The translations under genes and the position numbers were made by a program. 64,000 nt of DNA from Ophioderma brevispina. Taxonomy: Eukaryota; Echinodermata; Ophiuroidea; Amphilepidida; Ophiodermatidae. This document shows positions 59,413 to 64,000 of the stretch, one piece after another. How positions within the stretch are numbered: the first letter of the stretch is position 1; the number at the start of each line of letters is the position of its first letter. The DNA lies in assembly GCA_023653785.1 (NCBI GenBank), contig JAMKCH010014145.1:19443-83442 (forward strand), written 5' to 3'. Under the pieces are notes generated by a model. The model saw only the letters and a program-made list of their open reading frames with translations. It had not been told where the DNA came from and did not search any database.

Positions 59413-62400
59413 CGAGGTTGACAATCAGAAGACGTAACTCGAACTGAAAGAAATATAAGAATTTCTTTAATTCTGGCTGTTCATAATTAAAAATGTTTCT
59501 TTGTTTACTAAGTTTATATAATGTTTTGTCTTCACAAGTAACCATAGTAGGGTTTCAAAATTAAGTCCATTCTAAGAAGTTTGGGGAATAATGTTTAAGG
59601 TGTTTTTCATTGTATTTCAAGGGTGCTGAACAAGATTTTTTTGGGCCAACCTCTGGGAAATGTGGGGGAACTCTCGCTAGAGGGCGTTTTTTCAAAATGG
59701 CTGCCAAAATTCCAAAATGGCATATTAAGCAAAAACAGCTATCTAACAGTTAATATGAAATCAATTTTGGGGTATTTCTTAATAGCTAATTATTGTGTAT
59801 GCTATTCCAATAATTATAATTTGTGATAAGTACACGTAGAGGCGGGTTTTCAAATGTGCTTCCAAAATTTTTATAATAGCCCTTTTGGGACCGTTATCAA
59901 TTATTATAGTGAATACAAGTACAAATCAAGTGAAGATGTTTGAAGTATTTGTTTACATTTTTCCAGATGCTGAACAAGATTTTTTTGGTCCCAACCTCTG
60001 GAAAATGTGGGAACTCTCGCTAGAGGGCATTTTTTCAAAATGGCGCCAAACTTCCAGAAAATGGTAGATTGAAGCTAGAAACGGCGATGCTGAGGAATCC
60101 AAATGAAATCCATTTGGGGTATTTCTTGAATGCTCCTCTATTATATAATGATATTAAATAATTAGGATTTATGATAGGTACCTTTAGGAGGGCGCTTTTT
60201 TTCAAAATGGCCGCCAAAATTCCCGAAAATGCATATTAATAATCGCTAAAACAGAGCCATCTAAGAGTCCAAATTAAATCAAATTTCCGGTGTTTCTTAA
60301 TTGCTAGTTCTTGTATTAAAGCTTTCCAATAATTATAAATCATTATAAGGTAACCACGTGTAGGGCGCTTTTTTAAAATGGCTGCCAAATTCTTTATAAT
60401 CGCCTTTTTTTGTGGGAACTGTATTATCAATCATTAATTATTAATGGAATACATTATAAATCAATGTAAGATGTTTGAAGTTTTATTTACTTTTCAAGAT
60501 GCTGGAACAGATTATTTTGGTCCACCACTGGAAAGGTGGGGAACTCTTGCTAGAGGGCGTTTTTTTTTTTTCAAAATGGCCGGCCAAAATTCCAGAAAGT
60601 TGCATATTACTGCTAAAAACAGCCATCTAAGAGTCCAAATGAAATCAAATTCGGTGATTTTCTTATGCAGTTATTGTATTATGCTATTTTCCAAATATTA
60701 GAAGGTATGATAAGTACCCTAGGTAAAGTGCGCTTTTCAAAATTGGCTGCCCAAATCCTCAAGTAGCGTTTTGGGGGCTGTTTTCAATTATTAGCAATTC
60801 AAATATAAATCAAAGTGAAGATTTAAAGATGGTTGTTTTTTAAGGTATTTCAAGGATGCTGAAAAAAAAAAAAAAAAAATTTAGGTCCAACGTTTGGAAC
60901 TTGGCTACTCCTCAAAATGGCTGTTAAAATCCAGAAATGACATATTAAAGCTAAAAACAAGCTATCCTCGAAGAGTCACAAATGATAATCATTAATTATA
61001 TCAAAATAAATCAAGTGCCATATTATGTTTTGAAAGTATTGTTTATATGTTCAAAGATGCTGAACAAGATTTTTTTGGTCGAACCTCTGAGAGATTTGGG
61101 GAAATCGCTACAGAGGGCTTTTTCAAAATGGCTGCCAAAACTTCAGAACACCATATATTAACGTATTTACAGCTGAGATCTGAGAATAAAAATGAAATCA
61201 TGTTTTTTGGGTTGTTTCTTAATAATGCTATTTATTGTGTCATCCTATTTCAATCAAAGGATTTATGATAAATTGCTAGTAGTCTGCTAGTACCTGTAGA
61301 TTGTGTAATATATAAAACTAATAATATTTTTTAGTAATAATCGCTGAAGGAAGGCAATCTATAGAAAATTTATCCCCCTTCAATTAGACCGCAAATGCAA
61401 TATGATTAAAGGGGGGGATGAACCCATTTAATTATATAATATATATACCTCACAAAATACGTGTTTCGGAGAAAATCTCAATTGAAAATCTTCCCTGCGT
61501 AATACGCTCCAAACATACCGATTGCGTCAGTTACTACCAGGCCAAAAGGAAATATCAGAAAACACTTCAACCTTATTTAATTCAGTGAAAACTCAAATGG
61601 CCGGGTTATTTAAAACCCACACTGTTTTATATGACTGTACTTATAGATCAGTATGTTAGGGGATTTTTTTGTTTTTTCCAAACGATGTCTGATATAGACC
61701 ACAGATAGACCAGTATGTGACGTATTCTTCACCGTATTATAAAAAAGGCCAATTGTCGTACTCAGTGCACTCACATAGTGATCTAGTCAATAGCGTGTAT
61801 GTGACGCAGATTTAATATAGATCGGTATGTGATGACGATATATGGCAAAGAGGTTCTATATAGATAGAGAGGCAAAACTTTACGTAATCTTTGAAATACA
61901 CCGGTCCTCGCATGTTTTGCCGACCACAAAGAAAACAGAGTACCACATTAGAAGCAATGGCTGCCCTGCCGCCTCCGCTTCTTCCACCTACTGTGGGTGC
62001 CGCTTTGCTATACACTAATCGGTAGGATTACAAATAATGTAATAGTGTTAGAGGTGGCCATGTATAATAATAGTGTACCAGGATCATTATGCTTCAGATC
62101 TCTTTTTTCTCTATGCAATGCGCGTTAGGTGAAAGATGTATTCATTGAAGGCGGTTATTTAATCAAGACGACTGATGTGTCATTTCATTCGTTGTGTGGC
62201 ATGGGTAGGACAAAATTTAACCACCCCATAGCACCCAACAATCCACAACTGATATTTTGGCGGGATTGTTTGTATCGAATTGACATTATGTGTCTATACA
62301 GCAACCCAACTACTAATTATTCCGTGCAATACTCAAAATGTCAGCCCCACACGGACCGGACTGGTTTGAATGGGTTTCCCCCCTTTGGATATATGTATCA

Positions 62401-64000
62401 CTTATCGATTTCGTAATAGACCCACAGATATCTCGGTATGTAACGTTTCATCGCCGTGTTAAAGTACAATATGTACGTTATTTTTAGTGCATCATATAGT
62501 GATCTATGTCATATAGCGCTGCATGTTGAAAAAATGTGAATAAATACACATATATCAAATTTGCTATTAATATCTCATTAATTAGGTATAGATAGTCCAG
62601 TCCTGAAACTCTGCAATTATAAAGAGTTCAACGTCATATTAACACTACCGAATGTTCTCAAAAATGTCAAAAATATGAGATAGAACAGTATGTAATGCAG
62701 CTGACATATATATATATATATATAATATATATATAATCAAGTTGACCAGTCGGTTGGTAGTCGCATGCCGTAAAAAGGCCAGGCGACTACACCCGACTTT
62801 GGTCCACTTGATTATGTAACTTTACAATACCTGACGACGTAGCCCTTCTTCGAACTTACTTTGTACTGCAAACTATATATATATATATATTATAGATAAT
62901 GTTGATAATAATATAATATTTATATAAAATTTCTGAAATGTAGAAAGACATTTATATTAAACTTATCCGCCATTTCGAATAGCGCACTCCTAATTACAAT
63001 AAATATACTTTAAAAATACCTCAAAATTGATAGCAGTTTACTTACTTAGATACTAATAATTTAGCTTAATAAGCCATTCTTGTCATTTTTGGGTGGGCCC
63101 TTTTGAAAAATTTCCCTGATCGAGATTTCCCTCACATTTCTCAGAGTCGGAACCTAAAAAATTAGAGCTCCTTGAAAATATACACGAACACCTGCAACAT
63201 CCTTCACTTTGATTTATACTTGTATTTTGGTCATTAATGCTTGATAATCCCCCTCCCCCAAAAAAGGCTATTATATGGAATTTTTGGTGCCATTTTGTTA
63301 AAAAACCTCTGGTAGTATTTTCATATCATTCAATGCTAGACAAGCGGAAATAATTTTCAATAAGACACCCAAAATTGATATTTCATTGAATCTCAGATGG
63401 CTGTTTTTATCTTTTATATGCCTTTTCTGGAATTTTGGCAGCCTTTTGAAAAAGCGCCTCTAGTGGGCATTTATCATAATTAAGAAACAACCCAAATGAT
63501 TTCATTTTCTCAGAAGAGGGCCGTTAATATGCTTACTTATGCGGTTTTTCTTCTGGACTTTTGGCGGCCATTTTGAAATGCCCTCTATCAGATTTTCGCG
63601 ACATTTCTCAAAGGTTGGACCAAAACAATCTTTGTTCAGCATCCTTGCAAATATAAACAATACTTACTTTCACACATCTGCACTCTGATTTATGCTTGTA
63701 TTTAAATAATTCATTTATGTCACTTTTTACACTCTTAGATTGCTGTTTTAAGCTTTTCATTTCTGGAATTTTTTGGCTGCCGTTTGAAAGTTATCTACAT
63801 CTCCCAGATGTTGGACTAAAAATCTTTTTCAGCATCCTTGAAAATATAAACAACATCTTTATTTTCACTTTGATTTATATTTGAATTTGATAATAATTGA
63901 AACAGAGCCCCCCAAAAAGCCTATTATATGGTAATTTTTGGCAGCCATTTTGAAAAGTGCCCTCTAGGGTACTTATCATAACTTCTAATTATTGGGCATG
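59413..64000. mobile_element. Second CGAGGG long element, cut by the window end
   Basis: This is the inverse copy of 47937-53637. It starts TCGAGGTTGACAATCAGAAG at 59413, continues with the tandem FB units from about 59550, and passes the loop with the shared core (about 61850-62390). It reaches the opposite arm units by about 62930. Indels against the first copy are frequent. The far end lies outside the window. Confidence 0.75.

Larger units (their letters stand above)
49000..64000. repeat. Giant inverted duplication centred near 56480
   Basis: Everything from 56818 to the window end is the inverse of 56136 leftwards to at least about 49000. Matching pairs read outwards: TTAA MITE (55796-56136 / 56818-57231); AACAAGGAACAAGGAGC (55273) / TTGTTCCTTGTTC (57758); ACATTGGTGTACCAACTGTG (54478) / its inverse (58583); CTTAAAACTCCCCAGGTGCA (53880) / its inverse near 59170; CGAGGG ends (53637 / 59413); shared core (50618-51172 / 61850-62390); (TA)n tracts (50270 / 62710). 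Arms differ mainly by one-base indels. The spacer 56137-56817 is unique. The right arm is cut by the window. Confidence 0.88.

Overview
The window reads as an AT-rich, repeat-dense stretch of a eukaryotic genome, most likely from a marine invertebrate. An echinoderm is my guess, based on the abundance of TGACCTTTGACCT-type repeats, tRNA-derived SINEs and an intron-split metabolic gene. It is not bacterial: there are no operons, almost every long open frame falls in low-complexity or tandem-repeat DNA, and the convincing coding sequence consists of exons with splice sites.

Host coding content is small. Two consecutive minus-strand exons of dimethylglycine dehydrogenase (DMGDH) lie at 25354-25565 and 22765-23013, joined by phase-1 splice sites. 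The 3' exon is intact. The 5' exon carries several inserted bases that break its frame. A second, heavily indel-ridden copy of the intact exon and its intron lies at 31656-33450. A plausible plus-strand 3'-terminal exon of an unidentified gene lies at 15220-15375.

Layout. 1-2540 is a GC-rich block of unknown nature. 2541-5450 is AT-rich with two short foldback elements. 5464-6695 is a 19-20 bp minisatellite. 8034-8681 is a long palindrome. 9178-10098 is a TTAA-flanked MITE split by a younger element. 10425-15205 holds a three-copy repeat family around a GC-richer block. 20829-33450 contains the DMGDH locus packed with elements of one recurring design: 5' hairpin, tandem core with DR1-like motifs, microsatellite, terminal palindrome. 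33600-40100 is mostly unassigned. 40125-40614 is a hAT-like non-autonomous element. 41216-46619 is a foldback-type element. From about 47900 to the window end the DNA is one half-cut giant inverted duplication, centred near 56480, whose arms each carry a roughly 5.7 kb foldback element.

The main lessons are (i) several non-autonomous foldback and TIR families nested in each other, and (ii) strong signs that parts of the assembly are unpolished long-read sequence: insertion-biased differences, homopolymer errors inside an otherwise conserved exon, and a giant palindrome. Some of the unusual structure may therefore be technical. I found no CRISPR array, rRNA, free-standing tRNA gene or gene cluster.
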